Shown here: positions 7,553 to 17,108 of the stretch, piece after piece
Layout of the letters: each line of letters starts with the position of its first letter
Numbering within the stretch: the stretch's first letter is position 1
The notes under the pieces: model-generated
What the model was told of the DNA's origin: nothing
The model's input: the letters and a program-made list of their open reading frames with translations, nothing else
The model's database searches: none
From: Priestia iocasae
GTDB taxonomy: Bacteria > Bacillota > Bacilli > Bacillales > Bacillaceae_H
Assembly (NCBI RefSeq): GCF_016909075.1
Contig: NZ_JAFBFC010000002.1
Location: 496,001 to 560,000, forward strand
Length of the DNA stretch: 64,000 nt
Reading direction: 5' to 3'
Made by a program: the position numbers and the translations under genes

Positions 7553-8491
7553 TTAAATTGTAGGCTTGTAGAACGATCGATTATCTAATGCGAAAATCTT
7601 TTCAGTGAATTCACCAGGTTTGACATGTTCTAGAGCACGATCTAGCATGTTCATTTTTGCATCGACATTATCAATCAGGTGTAGAATTTCAGCTTCTTTA
7701 ATTAATGGTTTCTTCGGACTTCCCCACTCTTCTTTGCCGTGGTGAGATAGTACCATATGTTGAAGAAGTAATACTTCTTCTCCTTTAATACTTAACTCTT
7801 CTGCTGCTTGTCCAATTTCATTTACCATAATAGAAATATGACCTAGTAAGTTTCCTTCAAGTGTGTAAGTCGTAGACACAGGGCCTGATAACTCAATGAC
7901 CTTCCCCAAATCATGTAGTATAACACCAGAGTAAAGCAAGTCTCGATTTAAGCTTGGATATAGATCGGCTAATGCTTTTGCAACTTTTAACATTGATACA
8001 ACGTGATAAGCTAATCCAGAAACGAATTCATGATGATTTTTCGTAGCCGCTGGATATTCTAAAAAAGCATTTTGATATTTATTTAATAAGTGACGTGTAA
8101 TACGTTGGATATTCGAATTTTTCATTTCGAAAATGCATTGTGTAATGGATTCAACCATTTCTTCGCGACTTAATGGCGCAACTTCTAGAAAATCAGCGAC
8201 ACGCACTCCATCCTGAGGGTTCGCTGGACGAATTTGCCTTACTTTTAGTTGATTACGACCTCGATACGTCATTACTTCTCCAGCTGCTTTTACAATCTTT
8301 TCAGCTGCGTAATTCTCTTCATCCTCCGGTGATGCATCCCATAACTTTGCTTCGATGTCACCTGTTTTATCTTGTAAAATAACGGTCAAAAATGGCTTGC
8401 CATTACTTGCAATTCCTCTTGTTGACGACTTCACTAGGAAAAACAAATCGACTTGTTCACCGACCTCATACTGAGCAATGCCTTTTTTCAT
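7553..8491 (-). CDS. yhaM: 3'-5' exoribonuclease YhaM
   Basis: 312-residue cytosolic nuclease of the YhaM family. The N-terminal OB-fold (residues 8-95: [39 protein letters not shown]) binds nucleic acid, and the HD domain follows with [17 protein letters not shown] and [12 protein letters not shown], then [13 protein letters not shown]; these histidines and aspartates hold the catalytic metals. B. subtilis YhaM degrades single-stranded RNA, and also DNA, in the 3' to 5' direction. Full family length. GGGAGGACG gives the start. The 180 bases upstream to yhaP hold a terminator and a short promoter region. Confidence 0.95.
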   Translation of the reverse strand: MKKGIAQYEVGEQVDLFFLVKSSTRGIASNGKPFLTVILQDKTGDIEAKLWDASPEDEENYAAEKIVKAAGEVMTYRGRNQLKVRQIRPANPQDGVRVADFLEVAPLSREEMVESITQCIFEMKNSNIQRITRHLLNKYQNAFLEYPAATKNHHEFVSGLAYHVVSMLKVAKALADLYPSLNRDLLYSGVILHDLGKVIELSGPVSTTYTLEGNLLGHISIMVNEIGQAAEELSIKGEEVLLLQHMVLSHHGKEEWGSPKKPLIKEAEILHLIDNVDAKMNMLDRALEHVKPGEFTEKIFALDNRSFYKPTI

Positions 8492-8610
8492 CTATACGTC
8501 CTCCCTCATCTTGTTCAAACGATTCATATGGCTTTCGTTTCACTTTAATTTATTACTTTCCTCTTTTTTCTTATTTTAACACCATAAAAAAGCGAATGCA
8601 CATTCTAGAT

Positions 8611-8665
8611 AAAAAAGAGGCTATCTCAATGGAATCAAAATGCTCCCCCTTTAAGATAACCTCTT
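8611..8665 (-). terminator. Terminator of yhaQP
   Basis: Read on the minus strand, AGAGGTTATCT pairs with AGATAGCCTCTT around a long loop and is followed by six Ts. It lies directly after the yhaP stop. Confidence 0.8.
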
Positions 8666-8671
8666 CTCTTC

Positions 8672-9919
8672 TTATTCTTTTGTTAATTGTAAAGCCTTTT
8701 TAATATCTTTAAATGAAGACGACTTTCCATACAATAGAACGCCACCTTTGTAGACACGTGCTCCAAAGATTGCTAATAAAATAATAGTGACAATTAATAA
8801 TCCGATTGACAAGCTCACTTCCCATACCGGAATCTCAAGCATTCCCACTCGTAAGAACATGATCATTGGGGCGAAAAATGGAATAAAGGACGTCACCTTA
8901 ATAAACGTTGTATCGGGTTGCCCAAGCCCAAACATTGCAATTAAGAACGCGGCAACGATTAATAGAGTCATCGGCGTAATCATCTGCTGAACATCTTCAA
9001 TACGGCTTACTAATGAACCTAAAAAAGCAGCAAGCGTTGCAAATAAGAAATAACCTAGCATAAAGAAAACAAACGCATAAAGAAACGTAGAAGTAGGAAC
9101 TTCACCGAAACCAAAATAGTCAAATACTCCCTCTTGTTGTGCACTGATATTTTGCTTCAATGATGCGTATCCAACCATTAAAATAAATGCAAATTGTGTT
9201 AAGCTTAGAAGCGCTATTCCTAAAATCTTTGCAAACATTTGGGTAATGGGAGATACACTTGATACAAGAATTTCCATCACTCTTGACGATTTCTCTGTTG
9301 CGACCTCCATTGCAATCATGCTTCCATACATAATGACGGAAAAATAAATAACAAACAGTAAAATATAAACAAGCCCTCTCGCTTGATTTAACTCTTCTTC
9401 TGTTTTGGCAGATGCAACTAGTGCTTCTTTTTCAAAGGAAACAGGCGTATATAATTGGCTAATTTGCTCTGGCTCTAATCCAAGCTGTGAAGTTGCAATG
9501 GTCACTTTTGTCTGCTGTAACGCTTGCTGTAGCTTTGTTGGCACATCTGAATCAGCAATTGAATTTGCTTTATAGAGTGCTTGTGGTAAGTTCTCTTTGT
9601 CTACTGACAGTAGTAAATACCCCTCTATTGTTTCATCACTAATGGCTTTTCCTGCTTGTTTTTCAGTTTCATATGTTTTTAACTGCATGCTTTCATCAAT
9701 TGATTTTACATTCTCTTGAAAGAGTGTATATAACTGCTCATCCGAGTGAATCACACCAACCTGTAGTTGCTTATCATCTTTGTTAAAGAATTCAATGATG
9801 GTATTCATGTTCGTAATTCCCATCAAAATCAAAACCGTTATAATCGTTGTAATGATAAATGATTTTGACTTTAATTTATGCAAATACGTATGAAACATAA
9901 TAACGCCAAACTTATTCAT
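8672..9919 (-). CDS. yhaP: ABC transporter permease YhaP (NatB-like)
   Basis: About 415-residue ABC-2 type permease. An N-terminal helix (residues 16-37) is followed by a roughly 140-residue extracellular domain, then six membrane helices from about residue 170 on, including MYGSMIAMEVATEKSSRVMEILVSSVSPITQMFAKILGIA, the hallmark of the NatB/YhaP branch. This branch is related to the B. subtilis sodium exporter NatAB. The ATG at 9919 is preferred to the GTG at 9928 because GTAGGTG lies six bases before it; the gene overlaps the yhaQ stop, as expected for a translationally coupled exporter. Substrate unknown. Confidence 0.9.
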   Translation of the reverse strand: MNKFGVIMFHTYLHKLKSKSFIITTIITVLILMGITNMNTIIEFFNKDDKQLQVGVIHSDEQLYTLFQENVKSIDESMQLKTYETEKQAGKAISDETIEGYLLLSVDKENLPQALYKANSIADSDVPTKLQQALQQTKVTIATSQLGLEPEQISQLYTPVSFEKEALVASAKTEEELNQARGLVYILLFVIYFSVIMYGSMIAMEVATEKSSRVMEILVSSVSPITQMFAKILGIALLSLTQFAFILMVGYASLKQNISAQQEGVFDYFGFGEVPTSTFLYAFVFFMLGYFLFATLAAFLGSLVSRIEDVQQMITPMTLLIVAAFLIAMFGLGQPDTTFIKVTSFIPFFAPMIMFLRVGMLEIPVWEVSLSIGLLIVTIILLAIFGARVYKGGVLLYGKSSSFKDIKKALQLTKE

Positions 9920-10811
9920 AGGAAGCACCTACTTTCTCGATAAAAATATCGTTTAACGAAGGCTCTTCTAATATAAACTTACTCACAAAAGAAAAATGAT
10001 GAAGCTCTTTAAAAATAGATTGAGATACTTGCTCGTTTGCAATTTGCAAATGAACACCCTCTGCTGTTTGTTTATACTTCGTAACCCCTTCAATGTGCTG
10101 CAGACGCTCTAAGTCACCTTCACCATGAACAATGACATTTTTCTTACCAAACGATCGTTTGATTTCTTTTAAGTTACCATGAACAACAGGTTGACCATGA
10201 TGCATAATACATAAGTTTTCACATAGTTCTTCTACATGATCCATGCGATGACTTGAGAAAACGATAGTCGTTCCATCGTTCTTTAAGCTTAAAACAGCTT
10301 CTTTTAACAACTCAACATTCACTGGATCTAGACCGCTAAACGGCTCATCTAAAATTAAAAGTTTCGGACGGTGAATAACCGATGCAATGAATTGTATTTT
10401 CTGTTGATTTCCTTTTGAAAGTTCTTCTACTTTTTTGTTTGCATACTCGGGAACTTTAAATCGCTCTAACCATTCCTCCATTTGCTTTAGAATATCCGAT
10501 TTATTCATTCCTCTTAAACGCCCTAAATAGACAAGTTGGTCTTTTACTTTAAGCTTTGGATACAGGCCGCGCTCTTCTGGTAAATACCCAATTACATGAC
10601 TTGTATCATATGTAATTTTCTCATCATTCCATGTGATTGTTCCTTCTGTGGAATCAAGAAGTCCAAGAATCATTCGAAATGTTGTTGTTTTCCCTGCTCC
10701 ATTTGCCCCTAAAAAACCAAATGTCTCTCCTTCGGGAATAGTAAGAGATAAATTCTTAACTGCTGTAAACGAGCCAAACCGCTTTGTAACATTTTTTATA
10801 ACAAGTGACAT
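9912..10811 (-). CDS. yhaQ: ABC transporter ATP-binding protein YhaQ (NatA-like)
   Basis: 299-residue ATPase partner of yhaP. Walker A FLGANGAGKTTTF (about residue 35), Q-loop GYLPEERGLYPKL, signature LSKGNQQKIQF and Walker B LLILDEPFSGLDPVN are all intact. The EERGLY motif and the LSKGNQQK form of the signature put it in the NatA/YhaQ group. The C-terminal ~80 residues form an accessory domain of the kind seen in ABC-2 exporters. GAGGAGGAATTAG precedes the ATG; yhaP overlaps its end by eight bases. The pair should form one efflux pump in the plasma membrane. Confidence 0.93.
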   Translation of the reverse strand: MSLVIKNVTKRFGSFTAVKNLSLTIPEGETFGFLGANGAGKTTTFRMILGLLDSTEGTITWNDEKITYDTSHVIGYLPEERGLYPKLKVKDQLVYLGRLRGMNKSDILKQMEEWLERFKVPEYANKKVEELSKGNQQKIQFIASVIHRPKLLILDEPFSGLDPVNVELLKEAVLSLKNDGTTIVFSSHRMDHVEELCENLCIMHHGQPVVHGNLKEIKRSFGKKNVIVHGEGDLERLQHIEGVTKYKQTAEGVHLQIANEQVSQSIFKELHHFSFVSKFILEEPSLNDIFIEKVGASYE

Positions 10812-11017
10812 CTAATTCCTCCTCTTCCTTTACTTTAACTTAGTAGAAAGTAATGATTGAAATTGCTGTAAGCTCACGTTTAGTAAATATACATACCATC
10901 CTTTCTCACATGATAAATTTTCTGAGTCGTTATATATATGTATACGATTAGTGGAAAAAAATGTTTCACCTTATTTTAGCAGGAATTTGTGTAGAAACTA
11001 CGAATTAAATTAAAAGA

Positions 11018-11033
11018 ATGGTTGTCGAACCAT
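11018..11033. promoter_or_regulatory. Palindrome upstream of yhzD
   Basis: ATGGTT-GTCG-AACCAT, a perfect 6-bp inverted repeat containing the Spo0A-box-like core TGTCGAA, 29 bases before the yhzD start. Either a small RNA hairpin or an operator. The rest of the 251-base gap 10812-11062 shows only AT-rich promoter-like sequence for the divergent genes. Confidence 0.35.
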
Positions 11034-11062
11034 GTCTAGTAATGCTTAAAGGGGGATTTTTC

Positions 11063-11248
11063 ATGGGAATTTATACACTTACAGTTTTTGAACCAAACGG
11101 GGAGAAATTATTAGATGAATCATTTGAAGCTTCAACAGAAGAAGAAGCAAAAACAATTGGAACTGAAAAACTAAAACAATTAAGCTATGATGAAAAAACA
11201 CATCGCTGCATCTCGTCTGCCGGCAAACTAGTTTTGTTTCACCGCTAA
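11063..11248 (+). CDS. yhzD: Small protein YhzD
   Basis: 61-residue acidic protein, IYTLTVFEPNGEKLLDESFEA followed by a helix EEEAKTIGTEKLKQL and a final strand GKLVLFHR. This is the YhzD family, which lies near yhaQ in B. subtilis. The real start is the ATG at 11063 with AAAGGGGGATTTTTC before it, not the longer open frame from 11018. Function unknown; predicted cytosolic alpha/beta. Confidence 0.85.
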   Translation: MGIYTLTVFEPNGEKLLDESFEASTEEEAKTIGTEKLKQLSYDEKTHRCISSAGKLVLFHR

Positions 11249-11262
11249 GTAAAGGTACGTTT

Positions 11263-11315
11263 AAAAATCCCTGCCCCTTCATCCATTGAATTGGATAGAA
11301 GGAGCAGGGATTTTT
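11263..11315. terminator. Terminator between yhzD and the HU gene
   Basis: AAAAATCCCTGC and GCAGGGATTTTT, continued by CCTTC/GAAGG and ATCCA/TGGAT, form a long stem with a 6-base loop; usable from both sides. Confidence 0.92.
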
Positions 11316-11349
11316 ATACTCAACCATTTTTATATGTTTAGTAGACGGC

Positions 11350-11622
11350 TTATTTTACAGCTTCTTTTAATTCTTTACCTGCTTTAAATGCCGGTACTTT
11401 TGAAGCAGGGATTTGCATTTCTTCACCTGTTTGTGGATTACGTCCAGTACGAGCTGCACGCTCGCGCACTTCAAATGTACCAAATCCAATAAGTTGGATT
11501 TTCTCGCCTTTACCAAGCGTTGTTGAAATTACATTTAGTAATGAATCGATTGCTTTTGTTGCATCCGATTTTGTCAGCTCTGACTTCTCTGCTACCGCAT
11601 TCACTAAATCTGTTTTATTCAT
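11350..11622 (-). CDS. HU-type nucleoid protein
   Basis: 90-residue HU/IHF-family DNA-bending protein. [28 protein letters not shown] is the dimerisation helix pair, [31 protein letters not shown] contains the beta arms, with the proline-tipped RNPQTG loop, and [20 protein letters not shown] is the C-terminal part. Full length with all hallmark residues. GAGGTGATGAGCA precedes the ATG. B. subtilis hbs lies elsewhere, so this may be a second HU paralogue, as several Bacillaceae carry. Confidence 0.93.
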   Translation of the reverse strand: MNKTDLVNAVAEKSELTKSDATKAIDSLLNVISTTLGKGEKIQLIGFGTFEVRERAARTGRNPQTGEEMQIPASKVPAFKAGKELKEAVK

Positions 11623-11705
11623 TGCTCATCACCTCATAAATATTATATAATACAGCCTTTCCACTATTGGCCTATTATTAAACATCATTTCAGAAAACTA
11701 TTTTA

Positions 11706-12488
11706 TTATTTTTTATTAAATATAGGCTTTCTCTTTTCAATGAAAGCCTGAATCCCCTCTAAATGGTCAGCAGACTTTCTCATTTTAGACTGTCCAGCTT
11801 TCTCCATTTCTAGAATAGATTGAAGCTCCGCTAAAGAAGATTTCACGTAAATGTTTTTCGTTTCTTTTAACGCTAAGGCTGGCTTTTGCTTCCAATAAGC
11901 AAGTGTGTTGTTCACTGCTTCTTTCATATCCCCTTCAATAACTTCATCCACTAATTCTAATGCCTGAGCTTGATCAGCTGTTAATACGTCTCCTTTCCAA
12001 ATGATTTGTTTAGCTTTATGAGCACCTAAACGTTTCTCTAATAGGAAATGACCCGCGCCATCAGGAATAAGCGCAATGCCAATAAAGTTCATTGCAACTT
12101 TCGTTTGCTTTTCAGCAAGAATATAATCACTTGCTAAGGCAATGCTCAAACCTAAGCCAGCTACTGCACCATGTAGAGCTGAAATCGTCATTTGAGGAAG
12201 TGTATATAAGGTTGTGATTAATTCACCAATAACATCCATCACTTTATCAAACGATTCATGGCTGTCAGATGAAAGCATCATTTTAATATCGCCACCTGCC
12301 GAGAATGCTTTACCATTCCCTTTTAAAACCAGAAAATCCGCCTCACTATCTCTCACATCTTTTAAGCATTGTACAAATTGTGTTAGCATCTCCATATTTA
12401 ATGAATTCAATGAATCGGGACGATTTAATGTTAATATGGCAACACGCTCTTCATATGAAACCTCTACAATTTTTGTTTCAACAGTCAT
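11706..12488 (-). CDS. Enoyl-CoA hydratase/isomerase family protein (YhaR-like)
   Basis: 260-residue crotonase-fold enzyme. LKGNGKAFSAGGDIKMM is the first oxyanion-hole loop, and ISALHGAVAGLGLSIALASDYILAE the second; the second catalytic acid in the usual position is replaced (GIALIPDGAGHFLLEKRLG), where classical hydratases often carry E, so the exact reaction (hydratase, isomerase or hydrolase) is open. The ATG at 12488 is chosen for AAAGGAG at seven bases. It lies directly downstream of the acyl-CoA synthetase on the same strand, which suggests joint fatty- or aromatic-acid catabolism. Position corresponds to B. subtilis yhaR. Confidence 0.87.
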   Translation of the reverse strand: MTVETKIVEVSYEERVAILTLNRPDSLNSLNMEMLTQFVQCLKDVRDSEADFLVLKGNGKAFSAGGDIKMMLSSDSHESFDKVMDVIGELITTLYTLPQMTISALHGAVAGLGLSIALASDYILAEKQTKVAMNFIGIALIPDGAGHFLLEKRLGAHKAKQIIWKGDVLTADQAQALELVDEVIEGDMKEAVNNTLAYWKQKPALALKETKNIYVKSSLAELQSILEMEKAGQSKMRKSADHLEGIQAFIEKRKPIFNKK

Positions 12489-12500
12489 AATCATTCTCCT

Positions 12501-14123
12501 TTACACATTATTAATTTCATAGTGTTCAAGCACTTGCGTACGAAGTGCACGCTTGAGAAACTTTCCAACGGACGTTTTTGGAATTTCTTCCATAAAAATA
12601 ATGTCATCTGGTAGCCACCACTTCGCAAATTGTGGAGTTAAAAATGCCATAACATCCTCTTTGGATACTTTTTCTTTATATCCTTCTTTTAAAACGACAC
12701 ACGCAATCGGCCTCTCCTGCCACGTTTCATGGGGAATGGCCACAACAGATGCTTCAAATATTCCTTCGTGAGCCATAAGGGCATTTTCAAGGTCAACGGA
12801 AGAAATCCATTCACCGCCGCTTTTAATTAAATCTTTGGTCCGATCGACAATTTTAATAAATCCTTCTTCATCTACTGTCACAACATCACCTGTATAAAGC
12901 CATCCACCTTTAAAAGCTTCACTCGTCCGCTCATCCTCATAGTACTCAGATGCAATCCACGGACCTCTAAGCAGTAGCTCACCCATGGACTGTGCGTCCC
13001 AGTCGACTTCACCATCTTTTCCTACGACTTTCATTTCTACGCCCGGCACAAGGAATCCTTGCTTTGCTTTATAATCATACTGCTCTTCTTTATCAAGATT
13101 CGTTTGGTAGCTTTTTAGGCGTGACAAGACGACGAGTGGACTCGTTTCTGTCATTCCATATGCATGAATAAATGGAATATCGAACTTTTCTTCAAATGCT
13201 TTTACGATGCTCTTAGGTGCTGCTGATCCTCCACATAAAACAGCTCGCAAGCTACTTGTATCGTATTTTTTACTTTCAAGCTCTTTTAATAAACCAAGCC
13301 AAATAGTCGGAACCCCAGCGGCGAGTGTGACTTTTTCGCTTTCAATAAGCTCAGCTAAGAGTTGAGGAGTAAAAAATGGCCCAGGCATAACAAGAGTTGT
13401 ACCTAACCAGACAGCTGCAAACGGTAATCCCCATGCATTTACATGAAACATCGGCACAACAGGCATCGCAATATCCGCTTCAGAAAGCGAGCCACCATCT
13501 GCCATTCCTAATGACATTGAATGAAGATAAATGCCTCGATGGGAGTACACAACGCCCTTTGGATTTCCTGTTGTTGCAGACGTATAACAAATACCTGCTG
13601 GCTCATTTTCATCAATATCATGAAGAAACGGATAGTGTGGGTCTCCTTTTTCAAGGAGCTGATCATAGTGATAACAATTCTTTAAGGTTGTCTCTGGAAG
13701 TTCAGGCTCATCTGTCATAATGATGTAGGCTTTAACATGAGGAAGATGACTTTCAATTTTTTCAAACAACGGCAGAAAACAATCGTCAACAAGTAGAATT
13801 TTATCTTTAGCGTGATTAATCACGTATACGATTTGTTGTGGATCTAAGCGAATATTGATTGTATGAAGGACTGCTCCAATTCCAGGAATAGCAAAATATG
13901 CTTCTAAATGACGATGATGATTCCACGCAAATGTTCCTACCTTCTCGCCTCTTTTCACACCCAATTCATGTAGCATACATGAAAGACGTCTTGTACGAGC
14001 GGCAATTTGTTCGTAGTTTAGCCGATCAATGCCCTTCGTTCCTCTTGAAATCACTTGCTTTTTCTTAAAAAACTTTTCTGCTCTTTCCATCATGGATGGA
14101 ACCGTTAATTGAACATTCATCAT
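12501..14123 (-). CDS. Long/medium-chain acyl-CoA synthetase (AMP-forming)
   Basis: 540-residue ANL-superfamily ligase that activates a carboxylic acid as acyl-AMP and then acyl-CoA. A3-type P-loop [18 protein letters not shown] (about residue 180), A5 [13 protein letters not shown]7 WLYTGDVV, A8 [18 protein letters not shown] and A10 [11 protein letters not shown] with the catalytic lysine are all present. The N-terminal [22 protein letters not shown] is typical of the medium/long-chain FadD-like branch. It precedes the enoyl-CoA hydratase gene by 13 bases. A near-perfect cre site 28 bases upstream predicts catabolite repression. Confidence 0.9.
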   Translation of the reverse strand: MMNVQLTVPSMMERAEKFFKKKQVISRGTKGIDRLNYEQIAARTRRLSCMLHELGVKRGEKVGTFAWNHHRHLEAYFAIPGIGAVLHTINIRLDPQQIVYVINHAKDKILLVDDCFLPLFEKIESHLPHVKAYIIMTDEPELPETTLKNCYHYDQLLEKGDPHYPFLHDIDENEPAGICYTSATTGNPKGVVYSHRGIYLHSMSLGMADGGSLSEADIAMPVVPMFHVNAWGLPFAAVWLGTTLVMPGPFFTPQLLAELIESEKVTLAAGVPTIWLGLLKELESKKYDTSSLRAVLCGGSAAPKSIVKAFEEKFDIPFIHAYGMTETSPLVVLSRLKSYQTNLDKEEQYDYKAKQGFLVPGVEMKVVGKDGEVDWDAQSMGELLLRGPWIASEYYEDERTSEAFKGGWLYTGDVVTVDEEGFIKIVDRTKDLIKSGGEWISSVDLENALMAHEGIFEASVVAIPHETWQERPIACVVLKEGYKEKVSKEDVMAFLTPQFAKWWLPDDIIFMEEIPKTSVGKFLKRALRTQVLEHYEINNV

Positions 14124-14150
14124 TCCTCAACACCCCACAGTTTCGTTTTT

Positions 14151-14164
14151 AGTAATCGCTTACA
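14151..14164 (-). promoter_or_regulatory. CcpA cre site before the acyl-CoA synthetase gene
   Basis: Minus-strand TGTAAGCGATTACT matches the 14-base cre consensus TGWNANCGNTNWCA at 13 positions. It is 28 bases from the start codon. CcpA control of fatty-acid degradation genes is established in B. subtilis. Confidence 0.7.
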
Positions 14165-14256
14165 ACTAACTTCAAAACTATCTGCTCTATATATTCACCG
14201 CTCTTGATGGTATCCCTTCCATAAAATCAGAATATTTTCATTTATTATCACAATTG

Positions 14257-14292
14257 AAAAAACCTGACTTTACTAGTAAAGTCAGGTTTTTT
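14257..14292 (-). terminator. Terminator of hemZ
   Basis: AAAAAACCTGACTTTAC and GTAAAGTCAGGTTTTTT form a near-perfect stem directly after the hemZ stop. Confidence 0.92.
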
Positions 14293-14301
14293 CATGAACC
14301 A

Positions 14302-15816
14302 TTACGCTTCTGTTGAACGCGTTGCAAATAGCTCATTTAAAATTTTTATTTTTTCATTTGTATAATGCTTAAATCCATCATTATAAGATTTTGGGTCTTT
14401 TGGGTTTGCAAATCGATCAATCTTTCCTGTTATCGGATGGACAAATTTACTTGATGCCCCACACCCTAACCCAATAATCGTTTGCTGTTCTTCCATAATC
14501 ATGATGTTGTAGATGCTCTCTTGTCCTGGAAATGCATAGCCTACATTCTCAAGATTTCCAAGAATATTTTTTTGACGGTATAGATAGTACGGTACATATC
14601 CATGTTGTTCTGTCCATTCGTTCGCCATATGCATCATTTCACGAATCTCTTCACGACCTGCCACTTTGTATTTTCGTTTGTTTTGTGTCATTTCAGACGC
14701 ACGTTTAAACGATAAAGTATGAACTGTTAACGATTCAGGCATGAGCTTTTTCGTCTCATCTAATGTATGTTGAAACTCCGGAACTCCTTCACCTGGCAAG
14801 CCGATAATTAAGTCCATGTTAATGTTGTTCATCCCCATTTGACGAGCTAAATGGAACTTATCAATTGTTTCTTCTACTGTATGATGGCGACCAATTGCTT
14901 TTAGCGTTTCTTGAATGTAGGACTGCGGGTTAATGCTAATACGATCGATGTTCCATTTATTTAAAACCGTTAATTTTTCAGGTGTAATCGTATCTGGACG
15001 CCCCGCTTCTACCGTAATTTCACGAATGTTTTGCACATCTGGGAACGACTCATACATTTCTTCATAAAGCATGTCCATCTCTTCCGCCGTAATACTTGTT
15101 GGCGTACCTCCACCATAATAAACGGTTGTAATCTTTATGTTATTCTCTTTTAACCATCGACCAATCTCACGTATTTCATAGTGAAGGCCTCCAAGAAACG
15201 AATCAACAGAGCCTTGACGCCCATTAATGGCGTAAGCAGGAAACGTGCAATACGCACATTTTGTTGGGCAAAACGGGATTCCAATATAAATACTCACTTC
15301 GTTTGATAAATCATAAAGATCCGGAACAATGGCAAGCTGACGATCTACGATTTGCTGCATGAGATCAATCTTTTCTTCTGATAACAAATAATCTTCTTTT
15401 AACTGCTTGTGGGCTAGCTCTTTGGATTGACCCTCTTGAAGCTTTTTATGAAGAAGCTTCGTTGGACGTATCCCGGTTAAAATCCCCCACGTTTGTACTA
15501 CATCCGTTAGCTCTTGCAAAACAGATAGATACACATACGACACGACCTGCTTTACTTTTTTAAAGTGTTCTTTTTCCGTTTCATGTGCTTCTAAGTTCTT
15601 TTCAAATTCAGCTTCCATCTTACGATTGGTTGACTTCTCAACAAGTATTGCTTTGGCATAAACTTTATTTGTAACGGTGAGCATAACATCAATCTCAACG
15701 TCTGCATCTTCAATCTTTGTTCGTGATACTAGACTTTCTTCAAAAAATAAATTGGTTATTAACTCTAAAGGACGTTGAAAACGCTCATCTTCTAGCCCTT
15801 TGATATAAATGTTCAA
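14302..15816 (-). CDS. hemZ: Coproporphyrinogen III oxidase-like radical SAM protein HemZ
   Basis: 504-residue radical-SAM enzyme. The cluster motif CPTKCAYCTF (CxxxCxxC, about residue 180) is followed by the HemN-type ITTVYYGGGTPTSI and NLENVGYAFPG. An N-terminal domain of about 160 residues before the radical-SAM core is characteristic of HemZ. B. subtilis HemZ is assigned to oxygen-independent heme synthesis. The frame is open from a GTG at 15825, but AAAGGTGA lies six bases before the TTG at 15816, and starting there gives MNIYIKGLEDERFQRPL, which lines up with the B. subtilis N-terminus; TTG is therefore the chosen start. The 250 bases upstream (15826-16075) hold its promoter region and the yhaX terminator. 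Confidence 0.92.
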   Translation of the reverse strand: MNIYIKGLEDERFQRPLELITNLFFEESLVSRTKIEDADVEIDVMLTVTNKVYAKAILVEKSTNRKMEAEFEKNLEAHETEKEHFKKVKQVVSYVYLSVLQELTDVVQTWGILTGIRPTKLLHKKLQEGQSKELAHKQLKEDYLLSEEKIDLMQQIVDRQLAIVPDLYDLSNEVSIYIGIPFCPTKCAYCTFPAYAINGRQGSVDSFLGGLHYEIREIGRWLKENNIKITTVYYGGGTPTSITAEEMDMLYEEMYESFPDVQNIREITVEAGRPDTITPEKLTVLNKWNIDRISINPQSYIQETLKAIGRHHTVEETIDKFHLARQMGMNNINMDLIIGLPGEGVPEFQHTLDETKKLMPESLTVHTLSFKRASEMTQNKRKYKVAGREEIREMMHMANEWTEQHGYVPYYLYRQKNILGNLENVGYAFPGQESIYNIMIMEEQQTIIGLGCGASSKFVHPITGKIDRFANPKDPKSYNDGFKHYTNEKIKILNELFATRSTEA

Positions 15817-16014
15817 TTCAATCACCTTTCTGTTTATAAAGCTCCTGTTATAAAGAACAGTTGATTCCTTTGCCAGATAAAATCTATATCATGTTATTTG
15901 TATGTTTGATATGACGATAAACCTCATATTAGTTTACCTAACAGAGAAAAGTTGGTCAATGTCTCGTAAAGGTGGCTTGTACAAGTTCAGACATATACAG
16001 GATATCATCATAAA

Positions 16015-16072
16015 AAGCCCTGCCATAACACCCAACGACGCTGCTGGATTTTATGAACAGAGCTTTTTCACT
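16015..16072 (-). terminator. Probable terminator of yhaX
   Basis: On the minus strand AAAAAGCTCTG pairs imperfectly with CAGGGCTTTTT, with an inner CATAA/TTATG and CCA/TGG stem. The T-run follows on the minus strand. Confidence 0.65.
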
Positions 16073-16075
16073 TTG

Positions 16076-16957
16076 CTATTTTTTTAATCTTGTCACGTCT
16101 ACGTTGTAGGAATAGCCAATACGCTGTTGCTTTCTAAATAGTTCTTTGACCATATAAGCAACACCATTTTCATTATTAGAGCGTGTCACCCACTTTGCTA
16201 CTTTCTTTAGATCGGCTGGCGAATTCCCCATCGCAACACCCATTCCTACTTGTTCAATTGTATCAAAATCATCGTAGCAATTCCCAATGGCTACCACTTC
16301 TTCAAGTGGGATGGAGAGTTGATTAGCAACAAATCGAATACCTGCTAGTTTAGAGGTACCTTTTGGAACAATATAGCATCGTTCTTCATGAGGATAAGAG
16401 AACCACTCAATATCAGGTACTGCCGTTGAAATCGTTCTCTCTGCTCTCTCTTTTTCTTGATGACTGGAGAAATACACTTCGATTTTTGGTGTGGTGACAG
16501 GTTCATCTCGTAACGTGTCACCTAACGAATCTACAAACTGTAGAGGATAAAAAAGTGGCTCTCCTGTTTTCAACACGGTTTTCGCAACAATGTTATTTTG
16601 CAGCTTCACGCGATTTCCAATTGAATAGCGCTCATGTAAGATACGAATATGACAATCAAAGTTTTCTAATAGCTGAACCAAATTAAAGGTCTTTTCCTCA
16701 CTTAATCGACGCTCATACGTTGGTTTATCAACCGATGTGCCGATAAATGCACCACTATGTGTGATTAACATAGCGGATGGTAACTTTAATGCGCGTGCGA
16801 TTTTTTTCGCTGATAAAAAGTGACGATTTGTCACAAGCGTAATATATACCCCTTTATCTTTAACGTACTGGATCGCCTCTTTTGTTTCTTTTACTAAACG
16901 ACCTTGACTATTTAAAATAGTTCCATCAACATTTAATGCTAATAATCGATAAGTCAT
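16076..16957 (-). CDS. yhaX: Cof-type HAD phosphatase YhaX
   Basis: 293-residue haloacid dehalogenase-fold hydrolase of the Cof type with a C2 cap. Motif I appears as LLALNVDGTIL (residues 5-15): the usual first nucleophile Asp of DxDGT is Asn here (NVDGT), which is noteworthy. Motif II is TLVTNRH, motif III lysine lies in KGTSKLAGIRF, and motif IV is VAIGNCYDDFDTIEQVGMGVAMGN. The missing first Asp would be expected to impair phosphatase activity unless the family tolerates it. Substrate unknown; in B. subtilis yhaX is sporulation-associated. AAAGAGGGGTTTACAA gives the start. Confidence 0.87.
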   Translation of the reverse strand: MTYRLLALNVDGTILNSQGRLVKETKEAIQYVKDKGVYITLVTNRHFLSAKKIARALKLPSAMLITHSGAFIGTSVDKPTYERRLSEEKTFNLVQLLENFDCHIRILHERYSIGNRVKLQNNIVAKTVLKTGEPLFYPLQFVDSLGDTLRDEPVTTPKIEVYFSSHQEKERAERTISTAVPDIEWFSYPHEERCYIVPKGTSKLAGIRFVANQLSIPLEEVVAIGNCYDDFDTIEQVGMGVAMGNSPADLKKVAKWVTRSNNENGVAYMVKELFRKQQRIGYSYNVDVTRLKK

Positions 16958-17070
16958 TTGTAAACCCCTCTTTCTTAGATGACTACTACCTTATTAAACG
17001 GTTATGACCAAACTTGTCATTTTAGAACTTATCGGAATGACAAAACGTTGACTTAGCATCTATCGCATTA

Positions 17071-17101
17071 AAAAAAACGCCACTCATGACAGTGGCGTTT
17101 T
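17071..17101 (-). terminator. Terminator of yheA
   Basis: AAAACGCCACT and AGTGGCGTTTT make an 11-bp stem with a 6-base loop, just after the yheA stop. Confidence 0.92.
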
Positions 17102-17108
17102 ACGCTTA

